Positions 16,418-24,610 of a stretch of DNA of 37,793 nt are shown here, piece by piece. The notes under the pieces are model-generated. The model worked only from the letters and a program-made list of their open reading frames with translations, was not told where the DNA came from and did no database searches. The position numbers and the translations under genes were made by a program. The DNA is taken from assembly GCA_013360445.1 (NCBI GenBank), contig JABWBP010000030.1:1-37793 (forward strand), in the 5' to 3' direction. Numbering within the stretch: position 1 is the first letter of the stretch; each line of letters begins with the position of its first letter. This DNA is from Calditrichaceae bacterium (GTDB lineage Bacteria > Calditrichota > Calditrichia > RBG-13-44-9 > J075).

Positions 16418-17329
16418 CTACCGCCCGCGCTTGCGCATTTCCAACGCCTGGCTGATTTTTTCCAGGGTTTGGGAATCATTGGGCATAATGCGCAGGACGT
16501 TTTCATAGTGGTCGATGGCGGAATTATAATAGCCGCGCCGGAAGGCTTCTTCCGCCTTCTGCTGGTAGAATTGCACCACCGCGGCCTGCAATTCTAAAGC
16601 AGCGCTGTTGGCCGGGTCGAGCTGCAGCAGCGCCGAGGTATGCAAGAGAACGTTATCCTCCGCCGGCTTCAAATAACGCTGCTTGCGAAAGGCTTCCCGG
16701 GCGTTCTGCAAAAGAGTTTCCATGCGCTCGATTTTTTGCTGCTTTTCCGCTTCCACCTGGCCATGGATGGCGCGGATGCGCTCCTGCGCCAGGGGAACCA
16801 GGTAGTCCCCGGGAAACCGCTCGATGAATTGCTGGTACATCAACAGCGCGGCGGAATATTTCTGGGCGGTAAAGGTTTTTTCCGCTTCCGCAAACACGAA
16901 GCTGGCGTGGGTAGCGCGATCGGGAAGAAAGAGGTACAATCCCATGCCGGCGCACAGCAGCGCCGCCAGGGCGATCAAGGAGAAAATCAGGGTTTTGCGC
17001 TTTGGCGAGGAAGCGGTTTTCGTGGCGCTGCCGGAAAAGGGGCCGGAGATTCCGCCGGGATCGGCGCCGGGAGCGGCATAAAACGTGGCCTCATCGGCAG
17101 AGGGATTTACGAAAGAGGTTCCCTTTCCAGGCCGCTCGCCCTGCCCGGCAGCGTAGAAAACCGCGGGGTTGGCGCTGATGATGTCGGATGGCCGCGCCTG
17201 GCGCAACGGGGTTTGAATGACCGTTCGGGTATATTGCGCCGTTTTCACCGCCTCCGGCAGCGCGGTATGGCAATGCTGACAATGAGAACGATTTCCTTCG
17301 TTATAAGCGCCGCAGTTTCGACAGGTCAT
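16418..17329 (-). CDS. Zinc-ribbon, single-pass membrane protein with TPR repeats
   Basis: 303 residues from the ATG at 17329, which has caggagag upstream and starts directly with a zinc ribbon (C3, C6, C17, C20: CRNC and CQHC). A flexible Pro/Gly/Ser-rich linker of about 85 residues follows, then a transmembrane helix at about 113-135 (TLIFSLIALAALLCAGMGLYLFL). The C-terminal half (about 140-300) has TPR-like repeats (FTAQKYSAALLMYQQFIERFPGD; FRRGYYNSAIDHYENVLRIMP). The zinc ribbon would be cytoplasmic and the TPRs outside. Specific function is not recognised. It lies upstream of the two VWA genes on the same strand, suggesting a shared envelope role. Confidence 0.75.
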   Translation of the reverse strand: MTCRNCGAYNEGNRSHCQHCHTALPEAVKTAQYTRTVIQTPLRQARPSDIISANPAVFYAAGQGERPGKGTSFVNPSADEATFYAAPGADPGGISGPFSGSATKTASSPKRKTLIFSLIALAALLCAGMGLYLFLPDRATHASFVFAEAEKTFTAQKYSAALLMYQQFIERFPGDYLVPLAQERIRAIHGQVEAEKQQKIERMETLLQNAREAFRKQRYLKPAEDNVLLHTSALLQLDPANSAALELQAAVVQFYQQKAEEAFRRGYYNSAIDHYENVLRIMPNDSQTLEKISQALEMRKRGR

Positions 17330-17667
17330 GATCTCTCCTGGATAAGTTTGAATGCCTGATTCCTCCCTGCTCCTTTTGGATGATGCCGGCTTGCCCCCGG
17401 GCATACCGGATGCGCTGCCCGTGCCTGCATGGAGTATAAATAAGGCCTTCTTTCCGTAAAACCCTGTGCGTGAACTCAAGGAAAATCGAATCCGTTTTTG
17501 AATGAGGCGGAGAGCAAGGTTAAGCGTGTAAGGCTTGCCATAACCCCCACCCGAAATTCGCAGCTCCAAACTCCAGACTCATAACTCCTTCACATTTTCA
17601 CTTTTCTTTTTGCCGATCTGTCTTGAGGCATTAAATTCGTGATCTTATTCGCACAGGAGAACCTAAC
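17330..17667. other. 338-bp divergent spacer before guaB
   Basis: No gene or clear structure. It carries the ribosome-binding sites of both flanking genes (caggagag for the zinc-ribbon gene; aggagaa before guaB). 17555-17605 contains short word repeats (ctccaaactccagactc). No confident promoter or purine riboswitch was recognised. Confidence 0.5.
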
Positions 17668-19125
17668 ATGGAAAAAGTTGCCTACGAAGCGTTAACGTTC
17701 GACGACGTGCTGTTATTGCCCGCCAAATCCGCCATACTGCCGAAAGACGCGCAATTGAAGACCCGCCTCACCCCTTCCATCGAGTTGAATATTCCGCTCA
17801 TTTCCGCGGCGATGGACACGGTAACGGAGTATGCCATGGCGATTGCCATCGCCCGGGAAGGCGGCATCGGCGTCATCCACAAAAATATGCCCATCGAAGC
17901 GCAGGGGGAGCAAATCGACCGGGTAAAACGCTCCGAAAGCGGCATGATCATCGATCCCATCACCCTTACCGCAGACCAGCCGCTGTGGCGGGCGCTGGAG
18001 TTGATGGAGCGTTACCATATCTCCGGCATTCCCATTGTGGAGGGGAAAAAATTAGTGGGAATCATCACCAACCGGGATTTGCGCTTCGAGGAGAACACCG
18101 ACCGCCCCATCCGGGAGCTGATGACCAAAGATAACCTGGTAACCGCCCCGGTCGGCACTACCCTGGATGGCGCCAAAGCGATTCTGCAGAAGCACCGCAT
18201 CGAAAAGCTGTTGGTGGTGGACGGGCAGGGGAATTTGAAGGGGCTGATCACCGTAAAGGATATTCAGAAGAAGCAAAAATACCCCAACGCCTGCAAGGAT
18301 GAATTGGGGCGGTTGCGGGTGGGCGCGGCCGTCGGCGTGGGGAAGGAAGCGCTGCAACGGGCCGCGGCGTTGATCGAGCGCGGGGTGGACGTGATCGTCA
18401 TCGATACCGCGCACGGTCACTCCGGCAAGGTGTTAGAGACGGTTGGGGAATTCAAGCGCAGGTTCAAAAAAATCAGTCTGGTCGCCGGGAACATTGCCAC
18501 GTATGAGGCGGCGCAGGATTTGATCGCCGCGGGCGCCGACGCGGTGAAAGTGGGCATCGGCCCCGGCTCCATCTGCACCACCCGGGTGGTTACCGGGGTG
18601 GGAGTGCCGCAGATTTCCGCGATCATGGAGGTGGTAAAAGCCTGCAAAGCGGCGGGAATTCCCCTGATCGCCGACGGCGGCGTCAAACACACCGGGGACA
18701 TTGCCAAGGCGATTGCCGCGGGCGCGGATTCGGTGATGATCGGGGGGCTGTTCGCCGGGTCGGAAGAAAGCCCCGGGGAGACCATTTTATTGGACGGGCG
18801 GCGCTACAAGCAGGTGCGCGGAATGGGTTCCATCGGCGCGATGGTGAAGGGCAGCAAGGATCGCTATTTTCAGGCGGAAGTGGCGGAAGCGGAAAAATTG
18901 GTGCCGGAGGGCATCGAAGGGCGGGTTCCTTACAGCGGCCCGGTCAGCGATACGATTTTCCAGATGATGGGGGGCTTGCGCTCCGCCATGGGCTACACCG
19001 GCTGCAAAACCATCGGAGAATTGCAGAAAAAGGGGCGCTTCATCAAAATTACTGCTGCGGGAATGCGGGAAAGCCATCCCCACGACGTGGAAATCACCAA
19101 GGAGTCGCCCAATTATAAGCTCTGA
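17668..19125 (+). CDS. guaB: Inosine-5'-monophosphate dehydrogenase
   Basis: 485 residues, normal length. It oxidises IMP to XMP with NAD+, the committed step to GMP. The TIM barrel is interrupted by a CBS pair at about 95-205 ([39 protein letters not shown]). Catalytic C303 lies in [13 protein letters not shown], with the flap region and [13 protein letters not shown] near the end. The ATG has aggagaa upstream. It ends in the SPNYKL tail common to bacterial GuaB. The following gene is separated by a word-repeat inverted repeat. Confidence 0.97.
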   Translation: MEKVAYEALTFDDVLLLPAKSAILPKDAQLKTRLTPSIELNIPLISAAMDTVTEYAMAIAIAREGGIGVIHKNMPIEAQGEQIDRVKRSESGMIIDPITLTADQPLWRALELMERYHISGIPIVEGKKLVGIITNRDLRFEENTDRPIRELMTKDNLVTAPVGTTLDGAKAILQKHRIEKLLVVDGQGNLKGLITVKDIQKKQKYPNACKDELGRLRVGAAVGVGKEALQRAAALIERGVDVIVIDTAHGHSGKVLETVGEFKRRFKKISLVAGNIATYEAAQDLIAAGADAVKVGIGPGSICTTRVVTGVGVPQISAIMEVVKACKAAGIPLIADGGVKHTGDIAKAIAAGADSVMIGGLFAGSEESPGETILLDGRRYKQVRGMGSIGAMVKGSKDRYFQAEVAEAEKLVPEGIEGRVPYSGPVSDTIFQMMGGLRSAMGYTGCKTIGELQKKGRFIKITAAGMRESHPHDVEITKESPNYKL

Positions 19126-19138
19126 TTTGGGGATTTGG

Positions 19139-19266
19139 GGAGGAGGATTGGTGGATGGGCAGATGGTTAAATGGCTGGATGGCTACATGGTCGGATGGTT
19201 CAATTGGTGAATGGTTCAATTCAACCATGTAACCATTCAACCATTCAACCATGTAACCATTCAGCC
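19139..19266. repeat. Word-repeat inverted repeat (atggtt / aaccat)
   Basis: The left half repeats atggtt/atggct words; the right half carries complementary words, including a 24-bp unit present twice (19219-19242 and 19243-19266, one mismatch). A long imperfect hairpin between guaB and the CcmE-like gene is possible. The same word family recurs at 19656-19750. Confidence 0.65.
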
Positions 19267-19297
19267 ATCAATCAAATCAATAAAACGGGGAGAATGA

Positions 19298-19651
19298 ATG
19301 AGCAAATTGACCAAAGTAGTCATCGCGATTGTGGCGCTGTTTATGATATATGTGATTTATCTGCTGACCGCCACCGAGGATATCGGTTCGTTCGAGAACG
19401 TGCGCGCCAGCGGGGAGATCAATCGCTCCATGAGAGCCTGGGTAGTGGGGTCAAAAGGTTTTGAAAGAGACCGGAGCAATAATATCATCTCTTTCCATGC
19501 CCGGGATAGATATGACCAGGAGGCCATCGTCAGCCTGCAAGAACCGGCCCCGCCGGAGATCGTGAACGCGGAAGTGGTGGAGCTGTTCGGACATTTGCAC
19601 GGCAATAATTTTATCGCTTTGCGGGTCAGTATCGTTAAATTAGCCGAATAA
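19298..19651 (+). CDS. Small membrane-anchored CcmE-like OB-fold protein
   Basis: 117 residues with an N-terminal membrane helix (about 5-25, VVIAIVALFMIYVIYLLTA) and an outside domain. The order of strands (VRASGEINRSM, ISFHARDRYDQEAIVSL, VVELFGHLHGNNFIALRV) resembles the OB-fold of the cytochrome c maturation chaperone CcmE. The CcmE haem-binding His and the HDENY-like tail are absent; the protein stops just after the last strand. It may therefore be a degenerate CcmE or an unrelated OB-fold. Ggggag precedes the ATG. No other ccm genes are nearby. It is flanked on both sides by atggtt word-repeat inverted repeats. Confidence 0.6.
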   Translation: MSKLTKVVIAIVALFMIYVIYLLTATEDIGSFENVRASGEINRSMRAWVVGSKGFERDRSNNIISFHARDRYDQEAIVSLQEPAPPEIVNAEVVELFGHLHGNNFIALRVSIVKLAE

Positions 19652-19655
19652 TGTT

Positions 19656-19750
19656 TGATGGTTACATGGTTAAATGGTTAGATGGTTGGATGGTTAAATG
19701 GTTGGGGGGTTGGATAACCATTCAACCATTCAACCATTCAGCCATTTAAT
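19656..19750. repeat. Word-repeat inverted repeat (atggtt / aaccat), second copy
   Basis: atggttaaatggtt-type words on the left are followed by aaccattcaaccattc words on the right, between the CcmE-like gene and methylmalonyl-CoA epimerase. With 19139-19266 it brackets the CcmE-like gene. Confidence 0.65.
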
Positions 19751-19770
19751 CTTCCCAAGAGGATAAAAAC

Positions 19771-20175
19771 ATGCTAAAGAAAATCGATCACATTGGCGTT
19801 GCGGTGCAGTCGCTGGAACAGGTGAAGGGCCTGTTTGCCGCGGTGTTCGGCCTGGAGCCGGAATTCGAAGAGACCGTGGAGGAGCAGAAGGTGCGGGCGG
19901 CGGGATTCCGCATCGGGGAATCGAAGATCGAGTTTTTGGAGCCGACTTCCCCGGAGTCCCCGATTGCCAAATTCCTGGAAAAACGCGGCGAGGGGCTGCA
20001 CCACGTGGCGCTTTCGGTGGACGACATCGTTGCGGTGTTAGGAAAGATGAAAGCGCAGGGGCTGCGCCTGATCGACGAGGCGCCCCGCACCGGGGCGGAG
20101 GGGAAGAAAATCGCTTTCGTGCACCCCAAGAGCGTTAGCGGGATTCTGCTGGAGCTTTCCCAGGAGAATTCCTGA
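19771..20175 (+). CDS. mce: Methylmalonyl-CoA epimerase
   Basis: 134 residues, the usual length. It interconverts (R)- and (S)-methylmalonyl-CoA, linking propionyl-CoA carboxylation to succinyl-CoA. It has the vicinal-oxygen-chelate fold with two beta-alpha-beta-beta-beta units. Likely metal ligands are H7 (IDHIGVAV), H77/H78 in GEGLHHVAL, and E128 (ILLELS); KIEFLEPTSPESPIAKFL is the family's signature stretch. An agagga site precedes the ATG. The mutase and carboxyltransferase genes are not in the window, but accC and a biotin carrier lie about 9 kb away. Confidence 0.92.
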   Translation: MLKKIDHIGVAVQSLEQVKGLFAAVFGLEPEFEETVEEQKVRAAGFRIGESKIEFLEPTSPESPIAKFLEKRGEGLHHVALSVDDIVAVLGKMKAQGLRLIDEAPRTGAEGKKIAFVHPKSVSGILLELSQENS

Positions 20176-20229
20176 CCGGGAGTGCTCCGGAAGTATCGGC
20201 GCAGTCAAGCGTGAGGCCGGATAGCCGCC

Positions 20230-20991
20230 ATGAATAGCAGTCTCATCAAAACCTTCATTTTTGCCTGGTTCGGCTTTTGGGGCGTGCTGGCGGGGTTCGC
20301 GGGCTACACCCTGCTCTCCCTTCCGGAAGTGAGCGAGCTGCGCAGCGCCGCCCCCGAAACCAGCGCGTTTATCGAATATCGCAAAAAACAGGCCGCGGAG
20401 GAAGGAAAGGAGCTAAAAGTTCGTTACCAGTGGCTTCCCCTCTCCGAGATACCGGAATTGTTCCAGAAAATCGTGGTGGCATCGGAGGACGCCGCTTTTT
20501 GGACCCACGAGGGGATCGACTGGTTCGAGGTGAAAGAATCCCTGCGGCAGAACATCGAAGAAGGAAAGCGCTTGCGGGGGGCCAGCACCATCACCCAGCA
20601 GACCGCCAAGAATCTCTACCTCAACCCGGATCGCAGCCTCTATCGCAAGGCGTTAGAGTTTTTGATTACCCGGGATTTGGAAAAGCAGCTCCCCAAGCAG
20701 CGGATTTTGGAAATCTACCTGAACATCATCGAGTTCGGGGACGGGATTTTCGGGGTGAAGAGCGCCGCGCAGTACTATTTCGGGAAAAATGCCTCCCAGC
20801 TTACCCTCCATGAAATGATCCGCCTGGCGGCGATCATTCCCAACCCCCTCATTTTGCACCCCAAACAACCCACCGGGCAGCTCAAATGGCGCTGCTACGA
20901 AATCCTGCGGCGGCTGTACCGCTTCCAATACATCAGCGAGGAGGAATACCTGGCTGCGAACGGGTGGTTTGGGGGGTTTTTTAGCAAGTAG
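20230..20991 (+). CDS. mtgA: Monofunctional biosynthetic peptidoglycan transglycosylase (GT51)
   Basis: 253 residues. It polymerises lipid II into glycan strands on the outer face of the inner membrane. An N-terminal anchor helix (about 8-29) precedes a GT51 domain with the catalytic motif EDAAFWTHEGID (E86), GASTITQQTAKNLYL, and RILEIYLNIIEFGDGIFGVKSAAQYYFGK. No transpeptidase domain follows, so it is the monofunctional type. The ribosome-binding site is weak. It is 54 bp after mce. Confidence 0.92.
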   Translation: MNSSLIKTFIFAWFGFWGVLAGFAGYTLLSLPEVSELRSAAPETSAFIEYRKKQAAEEGKELKVRYQWLPLSEIPELFQKIVVASEDAAFWTHEGIDWFEVKESLRQNIEEGKRLRGASTITQQTAKNLYLNPDRSLYRKALEFLITRDLEKQLPKQRILEIYLNIIEFGDGIFGVKSAAQYYFGKNASQLTLHEMIRLAAIIPNPLILHPKQPTGQLKWRCYEILRRLYRFQYISEEEYLAANGWFGGFFSK

Positions 20992-21056
20992 CGGGGGGGG
21001 CGCAGGAAGAGTGTGTTTGAAAAAACTCTTGCAAGAGTCTCAGGCGAAAAGATAGA

Positions 21057-21130
21057 ACACGGATGACACGGATGACGCTGATTTTCACGGATATATTGAA
21101 AAAAATGCGAGGGAATCTGTGCAAATCCTC
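21057..21130. repeat. cacggat word-repeat spacer element
   Basis: acacggatg occurs twice in tandem and tcacggata follows; later, aatctgtgcaaatcc partly complements these. It is a short dispersed-repeat type element downstream of mtgA, with no coding signal. Confidence 0.4.
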
Positions 21131-21154
21131 CAACGGGACAAACTGAAGGATTAT

Positions 21155-21196
21155 AAAAAAGCCTGCCTGCTACCGGCAGAGCGGTTGCAGGCAGGC
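21155..21196 (-). terminator. Intrinsic terminator of the AT-rich secreted protein gene
   Basis: On the minus strand a 10-bp stem (21187-21196 with 21161-21170, gcctgcctgc), extended by accg/cggt around a six-base loop, is followed by TTTTTT at 21160-21155. It is about 85 bp beyond the stop at 21282 and faces the convergent mtgA. Confidence 0.85.
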
Positions 21197-21281
21197 TGAG
21201 GGGCCAACAGCAGGGCCTCTCCCCCCGTTGAAATCAAGATATTCCAAAGAGATTGTTTCAAAGCAGAGAATTGTAACCCAT

Positions 21282-23099
21282 TTATCTCAATAAAAGCATC
21301 TTGTGGGTTTCAATAAATTCCCCAGCGCTAAAGCGACAAAGGTAAACTCCACTAGCAACTCGTTCAGCATTTTCGTTCTTCCCATCCCACTCTATCTGAT
21401 AGACACCGGCAGGTTGTCTATTACTAACCAATGTCTTAATCTTTTGCCCAAGTGAATTGTAAATATTTAATACCACATCTGCTGATTTCGGCAAAATATA
21501 TCGAATAGTGGTTGAGGGATTAAATGGATTCGGATAATTTTGTAACAAATTATATTGTTCGGTGGTATGCATCGGTTCTTCTTCGATACCAACGATATCT
21601 GTATCAAAGTAAATATCTAATCCAATTCCTGGGGCTGCCCAAGCGCTGAGACCATATCCATTAAAAGATGCTATTGCTGGAAAATCATCGTTGCTGGCAT
21701 TTGACTGATCATTCACTTGTTCTTGGTTAGCTATTAGACCACTTGGAGAGGAGTCTGTATACGTGTAAATTATTCTGCCGTTATCAAACCAACCAGCATG
21801 GATTCGATTAGATAAGGCATTGTGTTCAGCAAATATGCACGGAAACCTTTCCTCTCGTGTTGAAGCAGCTAAGGCATTGTTAATAGACCATGAAGATCCT
21901 TTGTTTGTGCTGTATGAATAAAAAATATTACGCTGTGCATTCGTGCTCCAATATTCAAAGAGAACGTAAACATAGTTGTTACTATGGCGATGCGAGGCAG
22001 CTATTCTTGGAAATGCTGCTTTGTCACCTTGGCTGATTGTTACAGAATTTCCCCACGTGTTACCAAAATCTGTTGATTTTATCATTATAACATCTGCCTC
22101 ACCTTTATTGTCATTCAAAGTCACTATGTATACTTCGTTTTGGTCTCCAAAAGCAATATCATTATTGTCATATCCATTCCCTAAGTTTGTAGTCGTCCAA
22201 TTTTCACCAAAGTCAGTTGATTTAGCAAAGATCAAGTCATCTGGATTAGGCCACGGATCTTCATCGATATACGATACATATAGCCAATATTCATCAGGAT
22301 ATCTATCATCATCTAAAGCAAGCCTAACTCTAACTGCTTCACCATTAGTATCTATGTTTTTGAAAATACCGGTTCCACCTGCTAAAGGGTGTTTATACAA
22401 TACCGCATCTTTTGAATCCGCTCTATAAAACACAACGAAAATCCAATTTTCCACAGACTCTCCGATTTCAATATCTGGGAATAATAGTGCTTGAGAAGAG
22501 CTATAAAAGCTTGCGATATGAGACCAAGTTACTCCATTATTAGATGATTTTTTAATAGTTATGTAGGTATATGTATTTAAACTACTATTGTTCTCATATG
22601 CTACGTAGATGTCCCCATTATTTGCTACATCCATTGAAGGGGCTTTTTGATCGCCGCTTTGATTTGTAATGTTTATATCTGATCCAAAATTATCTCCAAT
22701 GAAAGTGTTATTTTCATCTTCAATTAATACTTCAATCTCTGGTGGCACAATATTCATATCAATTCGGGTATTGTATTCTCTCCCATAATAATTATCTATT
22801 TGCCTTTGTATCTGATGTGCTCTTTCTCTGTCCCCAATCTCTCTTGCCACTATCAATTTTTCATAAAGAGGTAATAATTCTGAAGGAGTTTCATGCCCCT
22901 CACTCCGTTCATAAACAGTTTTCGGGGGAATTACTGACTTAACAGTATCTAACTCATTTTGAATAGGCTGTGATAACAGTATCATAGGTAATACTAAAAA
23001 GATAAATAGAATTGTACATGACTTTTTCATTTTCTCTTTCCTTATTTTTAGTGTTAATGATGATAGCGTGAATTTATTGGTTTTATTTTCGAGTGACAT
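21282..23099 (-). CDS. Secreted BNR/sialidase-like beta-propeller protein with Por/T9SS C-terminal sorting domain
   Basis: About 605 residues from the ATG at 23099, supported by ggaggtg seven bases upstream; a second good start at 23030 (MKKSCTILFIFLVLPMILLSQ, signal peptide, with aaggaaag upstream) gives 582 residues and may be the real one. The body has repeated sialidase/BNR-like units (KSSNNGVTWSH, KSTDFGENWTTT, KSTDFGNTWGNS, STNKGSSWSI), expected to form a beta-propeller. The last 90 residues are a FlgD-like/T9SS type A domain (LLQNYPNPFNPSTTIRY ... GVYLCRFSAGEF). The gene is strikingly AT-rich compared with its GC-rich neighbours, suggesting recent transfer. The substrate is unknown; sialidase activity should not be assumed. 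Confidence 0.85.
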   Translation of the reverse strand: MSLENKTNKFTLSSLTLKIRKEKMKKSCTILFIFLVLPMILLSQPIQNELDTVKSVIPPKTVYERSEGHETPSELLPLYEKLIVAREIGDRERAHQIQRQIDNYYGREYNTRIDMNIVPPEIEVLIEDENNTFIGDNFGSDINITNQSGDQKAPSMDVANNGDIYVAYENNSSLNTYTYITIKKSSNNGVTWSHIASFYSSSQALLFPDIEIGESVENWIFVVFYRADSKDAVLYKHPLAGGTGIFKNIDTNGEAVRVRLALDDDRYPDEYWLYVSYIDEDPWPNPDDLIFAKSTDFGENWTTTNLGNGYDNNDIAFGDQNEVYIVTLNDNKGEADVIMIKSTDFGNTWGNSVTISQGDKAAFPRIAASHRHSNNYVYVLFEYWSTNAQRNIFYSYSTNKGSSWSINNALAASTREERFPCIFAEHNALSNRIHAGWFDNGRIIYTYTDSSPSGLIANQEQVNDQSNASNDDFPAIASFNGYGLSAWAAPGIGLDIYFDTDIVGIEEEPMHTTEQYNLLQNYPNPFNPSTTIRYILPKSADVVLNIYNSLGQKIKTLVSNRQPAGVYQIEWDGKNENAERVASGVYLCRFSAGEFIETHKMLLLR

Positions 23100-23251
23100 A
23101 ACACACCTCCGTTGTGATTTTGTGATTACTTTTCTGTCGATAAAAATTTTATGAACAATGAACCGACTAACTACAGCCGCAAAATAGCCGGGCAAACAAC
23201 TTTTGTAAAGTGCATTCAAGTGCAAAACCGTGCAAGAAACGGAGGGATGAC

Positions 23252-24556
23252 ATGGGTTTTCAGAGCGTAAAGGTTCCCCAGCCGGCGTTCAGCCAATGGG
23301 TGATCAAACGGAGACAGGAGTTAAACCTCTGCCCCGCAAAACTGAAAGAAAAACTCGGCGCCGCCATCAGCGAGCGCACCCTTAAGTACCTGGAAGACGG
23401 AAAAAAAGATTCCTACAGTGAATATACCCTGAGCGTTCTCGCCGCGGGGCTGGATCTCTCTTTCCCGGAATTGTTGGAAAAGATCGAAGCATTGAAAACC
23501 CTGCCGCCGGAAGAAAAACCCCCGGTTGAAAAGACCGCGGCCGCAGGCCCCGCTAAATCCCGCGCCGTCGTTTTTGCGTCGGTTTTTATTTTCATCGCTT
23601 CCGTCTCCCTGCTGCTCAGCAGCAACGAGATCATCGGGAATCTGAGCCGGGAACCCGCGGCGGCGCAAAGCCGGTCGAACCCCGGGCAACAACTGCAAGA
23701 GGCGCTGATCCACAAAGATTATCCCCAGGTTTTTGCGGCCTACGACGCGAAGGGGAATACGCTGTGGCAGAAAAACCTGCGAACCACCATTCGCAGGTTA
23801 GAGCTATACGACCTGGACGGCGACGGAGACAGGGAAGTGATTGCCGCAACCTGGAAAGCTTTCGGCGACGAGGAAGGCGAGCGGCCGGGCTGGATTTACG
23901 TATGGAATGAGCAAGGGGAGCTGTTAACGGAATTCAATACCTGGAAACCCTCCATTTACCCGGCCCGGGAGCCGCGTGTGCGGGTGGTGGATTTCCGCAT
24001 AACCGATTTGGAGAATGACGGGGCGGCGGAAATCGTCGTTGCCGTAACCGGCGAGCAGTATTACCCCTCCCGGGTAGCGGTGCTGCAGTATGAGAACGCG
24101 GCGCTGAGGGAAATAAAGAGCTACTGGAATCCCGGCTACCTGGTGAAGCTTTTCGTGGAAGACGTCAACGGCGACGGTTTCCCGGAAATTATTTGCACCG
24201 GGGTCAATAATGATCTGAAGCGGGTAAAGGAGTTCCAGGTGGATGACAACCTGTTCGCAATATTTCTGCTCGACGGCAGGGAAATTTATGGCCAGGCGCC
24301 CCCCTATCTCGGCCAGGAGCAGCCGGGCAGCGAAGTGTGGTATTACTACGTTACCACCACTGCGAACTTCCGGTTAGCTGAAATTGCCGACGTGACCTTC
24401 TTGGGCGAGAAAAGCAAAGAGATTCACGTGAAGCTGCGCGATACCTGCTTTTTTTATCTGAATTACCACGGGGAGATCATGGACCGTTTTATGGGCGACC
24501 ACTGTACCGGGGAAACAGAGTTGCACTTGATGCCCAAAGAGAAGACCTGGAAATAA
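23252..24556 (+). CDS. HTH - transmembrane - FG-GAP (VCBS) repeat protein
   Basis: 434 residues from the ATG at 23252, with ggaggg five bases upstream; an earlier in-frame ATG at 23210 has no such site. Residues about 10-82 look like an XRE-type helix-turn-helix (FSQWVIKRRQELNL, ISERTLKYLEDGKKDSYSEYTLSVLAAGLDLSFPEL). One membrane helix at about 104-124 follows. The external part contains calcium-binding-type FG-GAP/VCBS motifs: DLDGDGDRE (187-195), DLENDGAAE (252-260), DVNGDGFPE (304-312). A cytoplasmic DNA-binding domain joined to an outside beta-propeller is the layout of a membrane-bound one-component regulator, which is inferred. It is divergent from the AT-rich secreted protein, a possible target. 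Confidence 0.72.
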   Translation: MGFQSVKVPQPAFSQWVIKRRQELNLCPAKLKEKLGAAISERTLKYLEDGKKDSYSEYTLSVLAAGLDLSFPELLEKIEALKTLPPEEKPPVEKTAAAGPAKSRAVVFASVFIFIASVSLLLSSNEIIGNLSREPAAAQSRSNPGQQLQEALIHKDYPQVFAAYDAKGNTLWQKNLRTTIRRLELYDLDGDGDREVIAATWKAFGDEEGERPGWIYVWNEQGELLTEFNTWKPSIYPAREPRVRVVDFRITDLENDGAAEIVVAVTGEQYYPSRVAVLQYENAALREIKSYWNPGYLVKLFVEDVNGDGFPEIICTGVNNDLKRVKEFQVDDNLFAIFLLDGREIYGQAPPYLGQEQPGSEVWYYYVTTTANFRLAEIADVTFLGEKSKEIHVKLRDTCFFYLNYHGEIMDRFMGDHCTGETELHLMPKEKTWK

Positions 24557-24610
24557 GGAATCTCTCTTCCGCCGGCTATAGTGGGAGCTCTCCTGAATAT
24601 TTCGCCACGC

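Noticed and set aside
17330-17569. N-terminal extension of the zinc-ribbon/TPR protein
   Set aside because: The ATG at 17329 has caggagag and begins directly at the first zinc-ribbon cysteines; the extension looks like random spacer.
17580-17667. Purine or guanidine riboswitch upstream of guaB
   Set aside because: I looked for a conserved junction fold and found no paired stems of that type; only the ribosome-binding site is convincing.
21282-23099. Calling the BNR-like protein a sialidase
   Set aside because: The Asp-box-like repeats occur in many propellers, and I see no catalytic Arg triad or FRIP motif.
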